The notes: generated by a model not told the origin, from the sequence alone. Shown: positions 1 through 16,000, counted from the first letter of the stretch. The stretch: DNA of 64,000 nucleotides from Callipepla californica brunnescens (GCA_023055505.1 JALIRH010000063.1:2621501-2685500); one strand, 5' to 3'. Numbers and translations are program-made.

Positions 1-1038
1 CCAGCGTGGGCGGGGAAGGAAGGTGTCTATCCAGCTGCTTTTTGATAGCTGGGCTCTGGCTGTAGGCGCCATGGTCCGATTTTTGTCGCAACACTCTGAT
101 TTTTCTGCCATTGCAGGGAGATGGCCTCTCCCTGACAAAGCTAATTCTGCCAATCAGAGGAGAGCTGGTGGCATAAGAAGGGCCTGGAAGGGCAAGTGGA
201 CCTTGAGATGCAGGCGGCCTTGACTGAGCATGGACAGCTGTGGCAGCAGAACCTACAGAAGTGTGGCCACTCAAACGGGCTGAGATGCCATTAGCTATGC
301 GAGGAGTGCGTGGCAGGGCCACAGGAGAGGCAGCAGTTGCAACAGGGGTGAAGGCAGATGAATGAGATGCTGCAGTCATGGGCAGGTCAGCCTCTTTAGT
401 AAGGACAGATGCGGTTTCTCCGAGGCCCTTAGAGATGAGATGGTTCCGAATCAGGAGCAGCAGTTCCTTCTCAGGAAACGTGATCCTTGACTGGGCCACC
501 ACATCAGCTTTCTGCAACCGAGCAAGGGAGACATCCGTGCCAATCAGCAATGGCTTCCCAGAGACACGCTCTATCAGCTCAGCAGCATACTTGCAGAACT
601 TCACATGCTCACTGCGCTTGTCCTGAAGCACTGGCTCTTTCATCAGCTGCTGAATTTGACAGCTGCTGAAGAGGGGGAGCTTGCTGATAATCTGCCGGAC
701 CGTACTGCTGCGTGAGAGCCCCACCAAGGCTTTGCAGGCTAACGCTCGGATCTGATCAGCATCTGTGATTGGCATCTTTATAGACAGCAACGACAGCAGC
801 ACTTTGATGCCATTGTTGGACTGCACCACATTCCACATCTTAGCTAGTGTGTGCTCACTGCTCTTAGGGGCCTGAGGAAGCTTTCGTCGAGGAGTTCCAG
901 AGATGAATTTGCCAATACTGGAGATTCGATTATCTGGGCCGCACACACAGTTGATGATGATCTGAAGAGCTGATTTCTGAATCTCAGCATCATGGATGAA
1001 AAACTCACCCTCAGCAACTCCAAGGATGATACTAATAC
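1..1038 (-). CDS. DCAF1: DCAF1 large exon with LisH motif, cut by the window edge
   Basis: This is the largest DCAF1 coding exon seen. It opens after an acceptor at 1039-1042 with G+GT coding Gly, and stays open to base 1, ending one base into a codon. It encodes roughly residues 655-1000. The segment at about 395-480 encodes the LisH dimerisation motif ([12 protein letters not shown] followed by a GLGETA-like turn). A Ser/Thr/Pro/Ala-rich linker follows, then a conserved stretch containing [19 protein letters not shown] and the PSPPTL sequence at the edge. Conservation with other vertebrates is very high outside the linker. The true 3' end of the exon cannot be seen. Confidence 0.94.
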
Positions 1039-4000
1039 CTAGTGAGGGAAAGAAATAAGTCCTTAAATACTCTCTCTGTATCTTACAGTTTAATCAATTA
1101 AGTAAGGGAGTCTTCCACAAATCCAAGAAAAATACCTAATTCCTCTTCATTCTAGGGATTTCTGAAGTTCATTTTTTTTCTAAGTAGCATAAGACAATCT
1201 CCTACCTCCCTGACAAAATATACACACACACACACACACTCTCATGCTCCTCCACTTCCTCATCAGTAAGTGAGGAGCAGATCTTTCCTCTGAAAGATCT
1301 CAGGCACAGCACAGGATTGCCATCTTTGAGGTACCTGTCACAGAGAAGATGCACAGGCATGCCTCTAATTCTTATTGTAAAAAGCAACTCTTGCAGAAGA
1401 TATTAAAAACATAAACAAGGAGGGGAAGAAAGGAGACTTTGTTACGAAGGGGAAATTATAAGTCATGTCACAGCTTCCTAGATGAAATTAATCTACACAC
1501 TTCATGTGCACTTCAGAAGATTAAAGCTTATTTCAAGAAATAGGTATTTTGTCCACAAAAAAAATGTGTGAAAGCAATTGTCTCTTGCTTAAAAAACTTA
1601 ACATCACTTACATCACTTTCTTTCCCTCCTTAAAGAGTTGAAAAAAAGTAAAAAAATATTAAAAAAAAAAATGGAAATCTGAATCTCTTTCATACATAGG
1701 CCTTAGATCCGACCCAGGTAAGCTTCATCCACCTGCATACTGAGTCTGCAGGTTGCCAATTAGAGTATAACTCGAATCTACAGCGATAGCTCTACTCCCA
1801 TATTCCCAAGGAGACCTAAATTTCTGGTAAGCTGAGGGAATCTAATAGTCCCATAATTTGCATGCATCTGTATTTAATAAGTTCTTAAAAATAAGCGTGA
1901 GTCAAAGATCATGCCTTCACATTTGAAATACAACCATAGCACTAATGATGACAGTTCTGACTGCAGCCCACTCTCACAGTTACCTGCATCCCTAATGAAG
2001 ACTCTTCCATTATTTTAACCCTTTTTCTCACTGTAGAAACAAACAAAAATTCCATAGTAGAAGACAATGGATAAGGGTGTAATTAATCATGACTACATTC
2101 AGCTTACCCACAGTGGAAACAGTAGATCCAGCTTCATCTAACACATCCACAGGTTCTGCCAGCTGCAATTGGATTTTAGGAACCACAGTCAGGATGGCTA
2201 GCACATCCAAAGCGTAACGTACTGTGTCATTCCTGAAAGCAACACAAAAACTTCTTAGAAGCCTACTCTAATCCAACAAATCACTTTATCACATCTGATG
2301 TTTTTGACGATGCTTTCTGATCTATGTGCTGCTCTTAAAGGTCCAGTTCTCACAGAAGAACACACTATCAGCTGCAGTTTGTCATACATCTCATCCTTCC
2401 TCCAGGCTCCCACAAAACATGTAATTTCAAAATTACAAGAGTATGAACTAGACTTAGCTACAAAAGCGTTCTAAGCTAAGCTTCTTGATCTAACCTAACT
2501 TGACATCTCAGTTTAAAAATATTCCTGTATAAAAAACTTTGCTGCCAATGAAGTAGAAGTTTGGCTTTTTTTTCCCTACTGTGAAGGAGAGTGGTTTAGC
2601 AATAAGACTGACAAACATGATATGGATAAAGGCATCAACTTCGGCACCAGAATAAGAGAGAGGCAGGTGTGTGGAATATGAGAAGGGCTGTTGAACTAGA
2701 GGTGGAAGAGCAGAACAATGGAAAAAGGAAAAAAAAGGGCTGATGGTTAGTAACCCTGTATGGAAAGGTAGGAGTTAACCCAGGCTACAATTAGGAAACA
2801 GCTGCAGAGAATAAGAAACAAGAGAACAGAAACCACCCAGGAGAATGCAACCAGAGAGAGATGGAGGCAGGGGACTGAAGAAGCAGAACAGATTTCAAAG
2901 GCTTTCAAGCTAAGCTATGTGAGGAGCTCCTGTTCATAGCAGAAATAAGGAGGAGGGAGTTCTGGCGACAAGAATACAGTTGATAACTAGCCACAGCAGA
3001 CAGTGACTCATCAGTGAATGTCTCTCTAGAGAAGACTACACCAACACTCTTGAGAGCAGATGTTCATTAGGATAAACAGAGGCTGGAACACTGCAGCCAT
3101 CCTCCCTCTGAACCAGGGAAAGAATCCTAATTGTACCTATAGCAGACTCTGGTGCAGTTCTTTCTTTTGTAAGAGTAAGAATGCTGCAAATTTTTGGGGA
3201 GCTGTGGGGGAGCAGGGCCACAATAAGATAGTGCCACAGTGCCCCAGACAGGAGAAATTTAGAATTAGCATCACAAGGTAAGCCTCTCTACAAACATACT
3301 GAGTTTAAGAGCTGGTAGCATGTCATCTAGTGACAACGTTACTGCAAGTTGCTTGAGTTCATCTTGCGACTTTTCCTCTTTCATATACTGGCTCCTTGCA
3401 TATTCACAACCCCTTTGCAACATTCTAACTGCTCAGTAAATTTCAAGTATCAGTAAATGAACAAAGGCGATATGCATGAGAAGACATTGTGTAAACTATG
3501 CTTACTTCATCCAGACATTCCACCTCTTCCCCAGGATTACAATGTGTCTTGATTTCGCCATCTACTTAAAAGGTTTTCTAAAACCCCTCTATAACAAAAA
3601 GGTAAAGAAAGGTAGCACAGAACTGTGACTAAGCTGTACTATGATGCTGGTTTCTCCAAAAGCAAAGGCATGAAACACCTTAGTTCTCCAGAATTCTCAT
3701 GGCATGTCTCTCTCTACCTCAAGTTTTCAGTTCTGCTTTCCAGTGTGCCTTTATAAGCATTGTGCAAACTGTAACCACAGCACAGGCCCCTATACCTGCC
3801 TTAGACACTCTAAGAGAAGGGAGAGAATCTGGAAACTCAATGGCCATCCTGCCCAAAAGTCACAGTTTACTGCAGTAAAGAAATAGAGTACTACAGCAAA
3901 CAGCTCACCTTGCATAGTATGTCTTCCAGTTACATGCTATTGAAATGAGCTGAAGCATGAGCTGGACACAAGACAATTTAAGGAAAACCTCTGCTGGCTC

Positions 4001-7000
4001 CCAGTAGAGCTGTGCTGGTCCATACTCGATGAGGAATTCCATCATCTCTACAATCTGCTCATGAGTGTAGGAACAGGCCTGCCAGGAAAGGAGTTGGAAG
4101 CATTAGAAAGAGAACTCAAGGGTTACAAACTTGCTAATCAAGTCCTTCACTGCTGCGATTTAAACTGAAAACTGTAGTCACATCAAAGTTGAAACTATTC
4201 TTGCAAATTCTTTATTTTATTCTACAGTACAGAAAAAAATCCAGCAATTGTCATGATAATATCCAGTAATAAGCTTAATAATAGGCCTTGTTTCTTTGCA
4301 GTCCTAGAAAGCAGTTCCAGACCAGTTTAAACTACACTAAAATTCTAGTCTGCTTTTAAGCTCCTAATCTAATAGCTACCAGATTATCACTCAAAAGAAT
4401 CTTATACTGAAGTATTAGAAGGTCTGAAAAATATTCATGTTTAAGTTGTGACTACAAAACATACTGAAGAAATGGCATTCCAAACAAGCTTGCATTTCAG
4501 AAGTGACTTATGCAAAAGTGAAAAAATATTCTCGTTTCAAATCATTACAATGGAAAACCACTGTAAATGAAGCCAGAAACCAGAAATGAATGTAATACCT
4601 CAGAACAATAAGCCAAAAATTATACACAAATAAACAAACAAACAAAAAAAAAAAAACAACACAGATTTTGCAGGGAGAAGGGAGATAAAACCAAACAATG
4701 GTCAACAATAGTATTGCTCCACTCATTCCCAAAAAACTATGGTGTCCAAATAATATCATTTGTCATTACCAATTAAACTCATTTCCAACATTTTCAATCT
4801 ATTTGTTCTATAGTACAGACACTGTCGACGTTGAGAGGCTGCAGAATGCTGCTCACCTTGTACGGGGGCTGTGGATGGACCAGAACACCACCTTCAGTGC
4901 GCTGGAGTGACTGCTTCACCTGCTCAAGTTTGATAGCAAGGTGAGCTTCAAAGTATCTCCGTAAGGCCATGCAGGTGTGTTTCCCAGTCTGGCGACTGGC
5001 AAAGATCTCATCGTCGCTCAAGAGAGCTCCCTGGTCTTCCAAGTTTAAGATTTCAAGGGTACTTATCTTCAGAAAGAAAATTGGGTGGAAAGAAAAAAAG
5101 TTTCATTAGTTCACACTTCAGAAAAAATGCCACCTACAATTCTCAGCACAGTATCAAAACCAAACTGACTTTTATACCAAAAACACATAAGCAAATTCTC
5201 TCAGACAGCTGATGAAAGCTTTTTCTGTTCAGATAGCAATTTGCTTGGATAAATATTAAGTCAAGTAAGGCCCATTCCCCCTTCCACTAGAAATGCAGGA
5301 AAAAACAAACCAAAAAAACAGAAGTTACTTCAGAGGTGCTGTTGTATTATTAGGCACTATATTGCACAGCACAAAGTGCTTGCATCCTGCAGTGGCAAGG
5401 TCTCCGAGTTTGTACCAACTCTAGCTACCAGGACTGCACAAGCCATGCAAAGGTACCAGCGTTTGTACAGAAACAGTGTAACAGCGTATGTTTGTTTGTG
5501 TCCCTAAGGTACTGTGGCACACAACTGTATGGTACAACTATGCCTCTCCCAGAACAAGGTTGGATGTATTTGTATCCAGAAGGGTGCACAACAACATGAC
5601 ACCTGCATGTGGAATGCTGAGAAACATTTGAACTCCACATGCTAAGCCACCACTGGTAGAGTGAGTGCTGCTTAACCCAGGGGCTGCACCAAAAAGCTAA
5701 CAAGAAGCAGCAAGCCTCTGGACAACAGTCCTGTTATTGACAAGAAGAAAAAGAATCCTCCTGTCTGTTACTCAGAAAACTCACCTCACCTTCCTTATCT
5801 TTCAGGAAGTGAGGAGGAAAAAACAAACAAACAGGAACAAAACCAACCAGAACTCTCCACAGTTTAGTAATCTGAAGTGGATAAAAAATGGTTTTGACCC
5901 CGTTCAGCACATGAAACAGCCTTACCAGGTTAACCAGACGACGAAGGCCATCATGCCTGTCAAAGAGCTCCAGCACAGCACGGAAAGAGAAGCAAATGGA
6001 GAAGAACATGGTAGCGTGACAGCAGCCTGAGGCATGGGAGCACTCCATTAGCCATAAGGTGTAGTTCACCACATCTGAAAGCACATTATGGGGGTGCATA
6101 CACACCTAAAAAGCAAAAGAACTTTCTTGAGAAGGATTTCAGACAGTCTGTTGAAAACTAGTCTGAGGAGAATGGCAGTTCTTTGACAAAAAGAAGGTAC
6201 AACTGTCCCCAGTATAGCTGAGAGTAACTGATATCTGAGACGTGAAATAAAAGCCCCATTTCCAGACCAGTGAAACAAGGCCTCAGTGAGACCTAGAGAG
6301 CATCATGTGGAAACGCAGGACTAGCAACTGGCCCATCCCCTGATATAAACACGGTAAATACAGCACTGTAGAATTTCAGACAGTCCCTCTGCATTCTGCT
6401 TCAAACCATCCAAAGAGAGTGTTTCAATAGAGCCAGAGAAGAAAGATGTTTTTAGCTAAGAAACAAAAATTCTCCTGAATCCAAGCATCACAAGCTATCT
6501 TGAAGTTCTAGTAAACTCTGGTATCAAAGTCCATGGGAACAGTAAGGATCATCACATGCTAATCTAAAGCTTGTCTTTCTCTTGAGGTAGACAACTTGCT
6601 GGTCTCTTTCCCCAGGCCCTCTCTGAGACGTACAAACAACATGCTCAGAGTTGCACTTTGACATTCTTTACATCACTTGTTAGCTTCTAACCTTCTGTCA
6701 AGGCCAGTGCCAACAAGGACGATGCAGGGAGCTGGAGCACTAGCTGTTTTTATGCTACATTAGTAGAATATATATATTTTTTTCATCTCTTCCCTGCCAG
6801 CATTGAACATACTGAGAGGAGACCGAGTAACCAGTTCCAGCTTTACCTCCACCCAAAAACCTGAGGCTTGGCACACACTAAGTGGCAAGGGACTGTGATC
6901 TGAAATACCGAAAGGCAAGAGAGGAAATAACACGTGTTCTACCAGGTATTTGTAGATTCTGGGAATAACATGTGGTAGGTGAGACATCACCACCACATAC

Positions 7001-10000
7001 AGCTACATAATTTTATGACATGCCCAGAGGACATCAAGGGGAAGCAATGCCCATGCAGCACCCTGCCAGAGCTTTGGCTTTTCCTTTTAAACAACCATGC
7101 AACCAACAGGTGCAACCAGAAAAATAAGAAAAAAAAGAGTGCAGTTTTCTCACGACTAATAAAGTTCAGAGAAACATAAAGCAAGCCTTATACAGCAAGG
7201 GCACATTTTCTGATAAATGTGCACAAAGAAAGAATCTGTTATACTCCTCTTGCCTTTCTTGCCTTCATAGAAGATGTGACATATAGACAGACCTGTTGCC
7301 AACCATAGTTGCCAAGAGGTTTTTGAGCTCACTCATAAGTGCCAGCAGAATCCCTACATAGAGGCCCTTAACCACTGCCAGTCAAGTATCTATGTGCTTA
7401 AAAGTGTTAAGCATGTCAAATCTAAATGCTCATGACAGCATTCTAAACTCAAAATAAGCAGAAATGTAGAGTTACTACTTTAATAGGTCCAGTCTTCAAC
7501 TGAATTAAAAAAAAAAAAAACAAAAACCCACACACAAAACCAGACAGTCTGTTCCAAGGACAGCCCAGGAATCAGAACAGTCATCGCTCATAAGGGAGGA
7601 CAGATTTACAAGGCTTAAGGATATAATTTTGCAGTTGCTTTGAATGAATCTCAGAGCAGGATCCTCCCATGTGCCAGCACAAACGCTTACAAGCTGGAAG
7701 TTCACCTTTTTTTTCCCCTCCCCTTCCCTTGGCCCAGCTGCAACTACAGAATAAACTGGATCAATTGCTGGATCTGGCTCAGCACATAGGTGCTGCTGCC
7801 AGTATGGAGAACAGAAATAGAATCACTGTTTCAAGTATCTGGGAAACCGAAGCTTAACAGAAGACTGACACACCAACCTATCAGAAAGGATTCTCACTAG
7901 AAGAGCACTAACCAACTGACAGGAGGAACCTTTTATGATGCATTTTTAAAATACGTTAACGTCTGAGGTGAGGAAGTAGCCTTCATTATCAGCTGCTTTA
8001 ACATTTATAAGCTCAGGCCAAAGAGAACTCAAAGTCCTTTAACTTGGTTTCCTGCATAATGCATCAGTCTTCTGCTACACACTAATACCAAAGGAGTTGC
8101 ACTGCCGTCTGGCAGCTGACCAAGGCATGATAGAATACTGAGCTGTGGATGCAAAAACAACGTCATGTATACGAGAACATTGGGACAGGCGGGAAAGGAG
8201 TTTTTCCTTCTATTTAGAGCAAAAGAGAACAGCACAGTGAAATGGGTGAAAGGAATTAAAAAGACAATGCTAAAAAGACAGAGGTCTTCAGTTGCATTCC
8301 CGGGAACTGAAACTCACACCCTTGAAATAAAACACTCAAATACATTATTATGTCTACATACTCTGTTGCCTCTGCAAATACCACAGACTCTTATACAAAT
8401 TTGCTGTTAACCTCAGAGATGTTTATTTCACGTTTGAACAAAGTAGAAAGACCAAGTCCCCTGAAATCACTACAATTACACCAGTTTCACTAAAGAATGC
8501 ATCTTACCCTTTCCATCGCATCTTGATTGTAAGACAAATAGTACAAGCACATGGAGACTCCTGTGGCTGCCATAGAAGGACGAGGAATCTCCAACAGCTT
8601 TTGCACGCCTCCATGAGCAACAAATTCTGTTGCAAACTTGTTGTGCAGCAGCAATGATGCCAAATGCTAAAGAAAGAAGAAAGCAGGCTATAATGGATTT
8701 CTTCCGACTATCACCAGTTCCTCCCTTCCTGCTGCAGAAAAACAGACGGTAGAAAACAAGCACTCCATGCTTTATGCACCTTATTTCCTCCCTCTGTTAT
8801 ATTTAACTGCACAATGTAATATCTGGCCTGCGTAAAAATTTTCTATGGCATTTAAAGCCATCAGGTCTCCTTATTAAAAATGTTATTAGTTTAATAAGTT
8901 CAAGTAATGCCTGAAGAAAACAGTAATGCTGTGCTTCTTTGTGTGTTGTTTTTTTTTTCCCCACCAGTGTATTTCTTGCTGGTGTAATCCTGAGACAACA
9001 ATTGATATTGCACAGCGTTAAGATATCACCAGTCCTGCTAGAAAGCAGCAGACGGCCGGCCAGTTTTTTCTATTGCAGATTTTGGGGACAGGCTTCACCA
9101 ACCTTGGATAACTAGAAATGACAAATGCTTGCTTGCTGAGTCTAACCCATCACAAACCTACGCTGTACAAGTCTTCCCCTTCTTCCCCACTCCGCATTGG
9201 TGCCCTTCCTCTTGTATCAGCACTAGAAGTCATGACAGTAATGAAACTAAAGCTGAGCTGATCTAAAAGGAAGTCTGGGGGGCCTTCCCTTTTTTTTTTT
9301 TTGCTTTTTTTTGTTTGCCTTCTGAGCAGTTTCTTGTGTATCTCATCCGTGTCGGTAGTCAGAACTGGACAGCTTCCTCTTTCTAGTCTGAGAAGTTCCA
9401 TTTAACTGCACAGAATTAGAAATGCTTCTTGGATGAAAACAAATACGATCTCAAGTGCCACGTGTCACATTCAGCATGTTATCAGTCACAGATAGGAATG
9501 ATACCAGATGCTCCAAATAAGATTGGTTTGTAACAGACTCAAGAAACAAGCATAAAAGATAAACAATGAGCAAATCAAGACAGTTATCTCTTTGTTTGAC
9601 ACATCTTGCAAAATAAATACAAGAAAAACAGAGTAGCTCAGAAATTATCCACTTCAGTTCTTCCCATTCTCCCTGCACCACTCACCTCCTGCACCACTGT
9701 AAAATATTCAGATCTGCATTCACATTTATGCATGCCACACTGCTGGCAAGGGGAAATTTACAAAATGGAACTTATAAGCTACAGGTAAAACTGCAGACTG
9801 CAGCTGCACTAAAAGTTACCGTGCTTTTCTGTATTACCGACACCTTGGGAGGAGACGGGAAGAGTCACTACAGCTCCCGCCCCACTCACAGCTGAGGTAA
9901 CCTACACCTTTTGTAGGAATGCTCCTGCTTGGAAATACATTTGCAAGCAAATGACAGTGAAATAGAAAGATGACACTGGAAGACTGAAGGCAGAGAAGTT

Positions 10001-13000
10001 ACTGTGAAAGAGGGAAGGAATGCACAGAAGAACCAACTGCTGCACTGCAGGTTTAAATTAAGGAGGCTTGTTTCGTACTTCTTCCGTGTTTGGGGATAAC
10101 TGAGTGACTGCTCACACACAACTACTGCACTTCAAACATTAGGGTCAGGGATGTCATACTGGAGCTTCTGGGATTAGGATGCTTATGCTTCTTACCCCTC
10201 ACCCCTGGCAATAACAGGAGTCCATCTAAGGGCAGTAGCAGTGTAAGCTTTCGACAGAAAAAGGAATTTTCACCATCTCCAGACTCCTCTGAATGGCAGA
10301 GGAAATCAATGGTGCTTTGCCCACAACTCATTCTATTTTAAATACCTGAGAATCATAAACACAAAAACATAGGAGACCTCCAATATACGCAGGCCTAAGG
10401 GAGGCAAGCACTTGCCTTTGATGCACGCAAACACGCTCCATGTTTTTCCCCTGTTTACAGCACAGTTTTGCATTATAACCGTAATTTACCTTAAGGGCTT
10501 CAAAAGTCAGCAGCACATCGTTGGTTCGCTTCAAGTCGATGTAGTACATCATCAGCTCCCTCGATCCCAGTTGCATGAAGATGGGTAATAGCTGTGAAAA
10601 AGAACGTCGGGAGGCTAGCTGAATGCTTCACAGGAAACTGAAGGTCTGGTTTGGCTTTTGCTCTCTCAAACCCCCCAGGTTTTCCCCTGGTGGCAGACAC
10701 CTGTTATGAGAGGTCAGCGGTAACAGCTCCATCCATAGGAAGCAATAAAGGTTAACAGACCTCTTGTCATACACCTGGTGGCTGCAGCAAGGTGCATGAC
10801 AGCTGCCACAGGAAATCTTAAGGCACTCCTTCAAGTGCAGCTATGGTTAAGTCCACACAGACACCACCCTGGTGATAGGCTCCACTTTCCATCTGTGCAA
10901 AGACAGCTACCCAACAACCAAACAGAAAGAACAGCAGAGTGGGGCAACACACCAAAACCTTCTGCATAATTCTTTGTGCAGCGGCTTTACGGCACTAATT
11001 CCTATTTTTCTATGCTGTGATTGCTGGGATAAGAAGTGATCCAGTCAGCATGCAGGGTATTCCAGGGATCATGGTTTCTTTGGCTCTCACAGAAGCAAGG
11101 CACACACACACACACCAAATAACACAAAGCAAAACTGTGTTGCTTTGTTGCACCTCAAATGCAGTTAAACCACCTAAAAATGACTACACAGACGAGGGCA
11201 GGCTGCAGGCCTACGCTAAACTGAAGTTTGTAGTTAAAAAAAGGGAACAGGAAATACTCTTTTAGTTAATCTGATACAGCCAGACCATTGTAAGAAACAA
11301 CAGCTCTCACAAAGCAACTGCAGCTACACTGCCATGTCCTGTCAGGAACACTGTAGGAGTCATATGGACCACGGCAAGAAAGAATTTCAAGTTCACTCTT
11401 CCCTCCAACGTAGCTAACAACGGAGTCTATTAACTTCCCAGGAGCAACCAGAAGAAATGCATGCATTTCAGACAAAGTGACTTACTCTGGATCACGTAAA
11501 TAATCACTAACACTTCACAGGAACCAGGAAGAAGATTCCCAGCCCCGTGCTCCAACTACTACACCACACAACTGCTAGGATCAGGTTCGAGTATCACCTG
11601 CTAGGCACCGTTCAAAGCAATGACTTCAACGCTTTGAAAGCCAACAACTCAGGAGAAGTTACTGATCTGAATCGTGTCAGGAAATACCGGAGAGAAATAA
11701 AATAGCTCTCAAAACTTTTCCCCACAGCACCACCAACATTGTCAGGAGAATTCTCAGAGTCCTCCCACCTTCACGTATATGCTCACCTCTTGGTATTCCC
11801 CTAAGGGAGTCAGGTATTGAAGAATGAGCCTCTGTTCTATGGCAGGAGTCAAAGGGTAAAGTGTGTAATTAGTGCCAATCACCCATGGGGACATTTCAGA
11901 CCAGCTGCTGTTGGACAGCTCAACAAACATCCGCTCTGGTTCTGAAGCAGAGAAGCCCAGCTTCTGCTTGGCCTTTCGGAAGCCATCTCTTTCATGCTGT
12001 TTCCCTGATTTGCTCTTTCGTAGTCCCCCCTCATCTAGCTTTGTAGCAGAGTTGACTCTGCTACTGGTCTTGTGACTGGAATCAAGGTGAAAGGAGATCT
12101 CCATATCCCCAGCTGCTTCTTCTTGCTCTCCATCCACCGCCATCTCCCCATAATCCATGTCCACGGCCTCTTCATCTAAAGGCAGCAGGGAATCTGACGG
12201 CACCTTCCGAGGACTGGGACGCTTGTTTTCTTGTTTTGTGGTCATTTCAGTCACCTGTAACTCCCGCAGCCGTCGAAGCACCAAAGCCACCTGTTTCATA
12301 AAAGCAGCATGCATTAGAACACACCTCCTGCCTTGATCATACAACACACTCTGGCCATAGTTCTGCTCTTACCATACGAAGTCTATCACACAGAATACCA
12401 GGCATGCTGAAGTACACATTTCCCCAGGAAAATAACGCTTTCAAAGCAAAGAAAAAACCCCAACCACAACCCCTTGTTGCTACAGCTTTTACTCTAAGAA
12501 AAGTTTTAAGCACAACCAGCATAACAGATGAATCACACTGCATACCTCAGCCACAGCAAATTCAATCAGGAAAGGATGGAAAGTATGAGCTACTGAGAAG
12601 ATATATCTCTAGAGCCACTGTGAAACCTATACATTAACACATACATGTAGTGCTGCCACACACTCAAAAAAGAAAGAAAAAGAGAGAGAGATCTGTCCTG
12701 TACGTGAAAGTATGCATCGAGAGAACATTACCAATTGTGAGTTCTCATCCCTGTAATTCGCAGCAATGTCCTGGTTTTCCATAGCTCCTCCTAAGAGCCC
12801 CGTTGCATACGTCCTCAGTGGCTGATCAGCTTCTCGTGCCCATTTAAAGAGATTTTCAACTATGCCTTCCTAGAATGCAGAACACAAGAAAGCAATTCCA
12901 AGAGTTAAGCATCTGTTTTCCTGTCAGTCTTACTAAAAGAGATCTCCAGCAACTCAGCAGATCTCAAAGAAATGGTGTTGAATTTACACTCCGTAAAAAA

Positions 13001-16000
13001 CAAAAAGACAAAGTGGAAAATTACTTACACTTCTCTAACAGCTTAGCAGTTGAAATGTCACTTAAACAAACGAGCTTCCTGGTGCCAGAGAAACTCTTTA
13101 CGTTAATGACTACTCACCAATCAAAAGAACAATCCTCAATAGCTATAAATCCGTATTGATTGGGGAAGGGAGAAACGCATGCAATTACACCAATCCACAC
13201 ATATGGAAACCACAGTGTTCAATATTGATAATATTTTAACAGTAAAGCACAGCTTGCCAGGCAATTTTCCTTAACAAGGCTGAACAAGTGTTAATTAAAA
13301 TAGTTAATTAAAAGACCACATGTTAGAACAAAAGGCTCCATTTTTCTCCTCTAGATCATCATTGGATTTTGAAACATCATAACCTCATCAGCACAACAAG
13401 ACCTTGCACATAACTCGAGACGAAGGTACAACCCAGTAAAAGATCAGTTAATAACAGCAATGAACAGACACACGTTTCAATAAAAACCTTCAGCTTACAG
13501 ATTTTTTAGGGAGTAGTCTATTATATATTAAATAAGAAAACTGTAATTATCATTTAATGCGTCGCTACATTAGAAAATGAGACGTGAAGTCCTCTGGGCG
13601 CTAGAGGGCGTCTGTAGGAACAGAACACATTCTTCCAACAGCAAATATCTTCATAGAGCCTCTACAAAAAGAAAACCTTAGGAACCAGGAAGGAATTTCA
13701 TATATTCTTTAGCCAAAAGAAATAAAGCTAAGTTTGGCACTTAAGGGCTTAAAAGTTTTCGACTTACATAGGGGAATTTTCACCCTCCACAAGCAGGGAG
13801 CTTGTTCCTTTGCTTTTAACCTTCTCGGCATCAAAGACTCAAAGCCTTAGATTTCAGGCAGATTGCAAATATATCATATTCTACTCAATACTTCAGAAAG
13901 GATGTGCATTATTCCTTTCTTTTACCATGCTTTAGGGCCCATATCTCTGTTTCCAATAGTAAAGGAACTCAAGGGAAACTTGAGTGCATATAAAGCACCA
14001 CCTGACCTCCAGACTTCAGAACAAACACTACATTAATTTTTTTTAAAGATGAAGAGAGTGGGGTTCAGGAACAAAATCTGATTTCTCCCCACTTTCAACC
14101 CTTTGTGCAAAACACACTTGCCAACATAACAGAAGCTGAATTCAGCTGTCCATAACAGTTCTAAAGAATCCCCATGAAGCATATGGGCTTTAGATTGCTT
14201 AAGTGTGACTTGCTCATCATTTAGCTTGAATAATGCTATCGCTCTGCTGCAGTTAGGGATTACCAGGTGAGAGGCTTACAGCAAGGCTTAACGTTCTATA
14301 CTGCCTGCTCCATTCACGGACCTATAAAATAACAGTTTAAAGTACAACATCTCCCAGAACATTAATTTAAGTTCATTTGAGCTCAAGGGAACCTTTAAAG
14401 CCCATCTAGTCCAATTCCCCTAGAATGAACAGGAACACCTAGAGCTACACCAGGTTGCTCACAGCTCTATTCCTGAACATCTCCAGGGATGGGGCATTCA
14501 CCACCTCGCTGAGCAACTTGTTCAGTGCTTCATAATCCTGATTGTAAGAAACTGTTCTATCTTTATTTTTTTAAATCTCCCCTCTCTTACATTGAAACAA
14601 CTTCCTCTTGTCAGATCACAACAGGCTCCACTAAGGAGTCTGTCCCCTTCTTTCTTACAGCCCTCCTTTAGATACTGACAGACTGCTGGCAGGTCCCCCC
14701 AGAACCTTCACTTCTCCAGGCTGAACGGCTCCAGTCCTCTGTCTGTCCTCACAGGGAAGGTGCTCCATCCCTCACACCGCTTTTGTGGCCCTCCTCTGGA
14801 CGTGCTCTCTTCTGTCCTGAGGACTCCCCATATGGATGCAGTATTCCACGTGAGGTCTCACCAGCGCAGAGCTGCTCCATCCTTACATCCTCAGGCTGTA
14901 CTGACCCAGGTGCCACACCTTGCACTTGGCTTTGTTGAACCTCATGAGGTTCTTCCAGGCCCACTGCACAAACCCGCCTAGATCTCTCTGTGTGGCCTCC
15001 ATCCCACAGATGGACTGAACGTACCACACAGAACTCCAGTTCCCCTGTTTGAATCAATCCTCTTATAACCTACAAGCTGGGGAATACTCAAGATTTGATC
15101 AGCTGAACAAGCCCAAATCAAAAAGCCCCAAAACTTTTAATAAAGCTGAACAGTTTGTCTCCCAGAGACAGGATTTAAACGTTGCTTTTTACTGGTTTCT
15201 CCTGCGGGATGAACTGCTGGAGTACATAATGCACCAAGCTTATGAACTAAGTCTTAGCATACACAATACCTTTTCCTGAAAGACAACAGCAGTTTCCAGT
15301 CCTGGCATGATATCCAGAAGAAGTCTGCAGGCAGCGGTGTTTAATGGAGGTTCTCTGCTTGTCATCACATAAGCATTCACTAGCTAGAGAAGATCAGAAA
15401 AGCATCAGTTTGAAACTCTGCAGTTGAAATATCTTCTCTGAGAAACAGAACCCCACTCTGATCTGATGGTCATCAATTAAATACTTCTCTTGAGCTGACT
15501 TGTAAAGTCAAATGCCTAAAATAATTACAGCTCAACAATAATGGAAACATGCAAGAGTAATAGCTGAAGAAATATATATTTAAAATCAAATGCACAAGAA
15601 ATACTGCATTTCCTTAACAGCATTTTTGTTTGATTATCAACTGCGGTTTAAGACAGAAAGCTCCACGTAAGCGATCTGGCAGAAACCTCACAGCAACATG
15701 TTCTGATACAGGTGGTGCACTGAGATGAGGGCAACAAATTCTAACTATTAATTCGTGTGTGGGCAGAGCAGTGCAAGAGGAAAACCAGGATCTTGTCTCC
15801 AAATGCTCTGCCTGAGCCTCCTAGAGCAGATACGCTCTGCTCATACAGCACTGCCAAGTATTCAGAGAAGGCACTGCAATTAATGGTATTAATTTCCACT
15901 CCAGAAATTGATTAACCTTTAGACTTTTATTACAGGACTTGCACTTCCTGATAAAATCTGAGAAGAATTCAATATTTAACACACACATTCCAGTACTCTT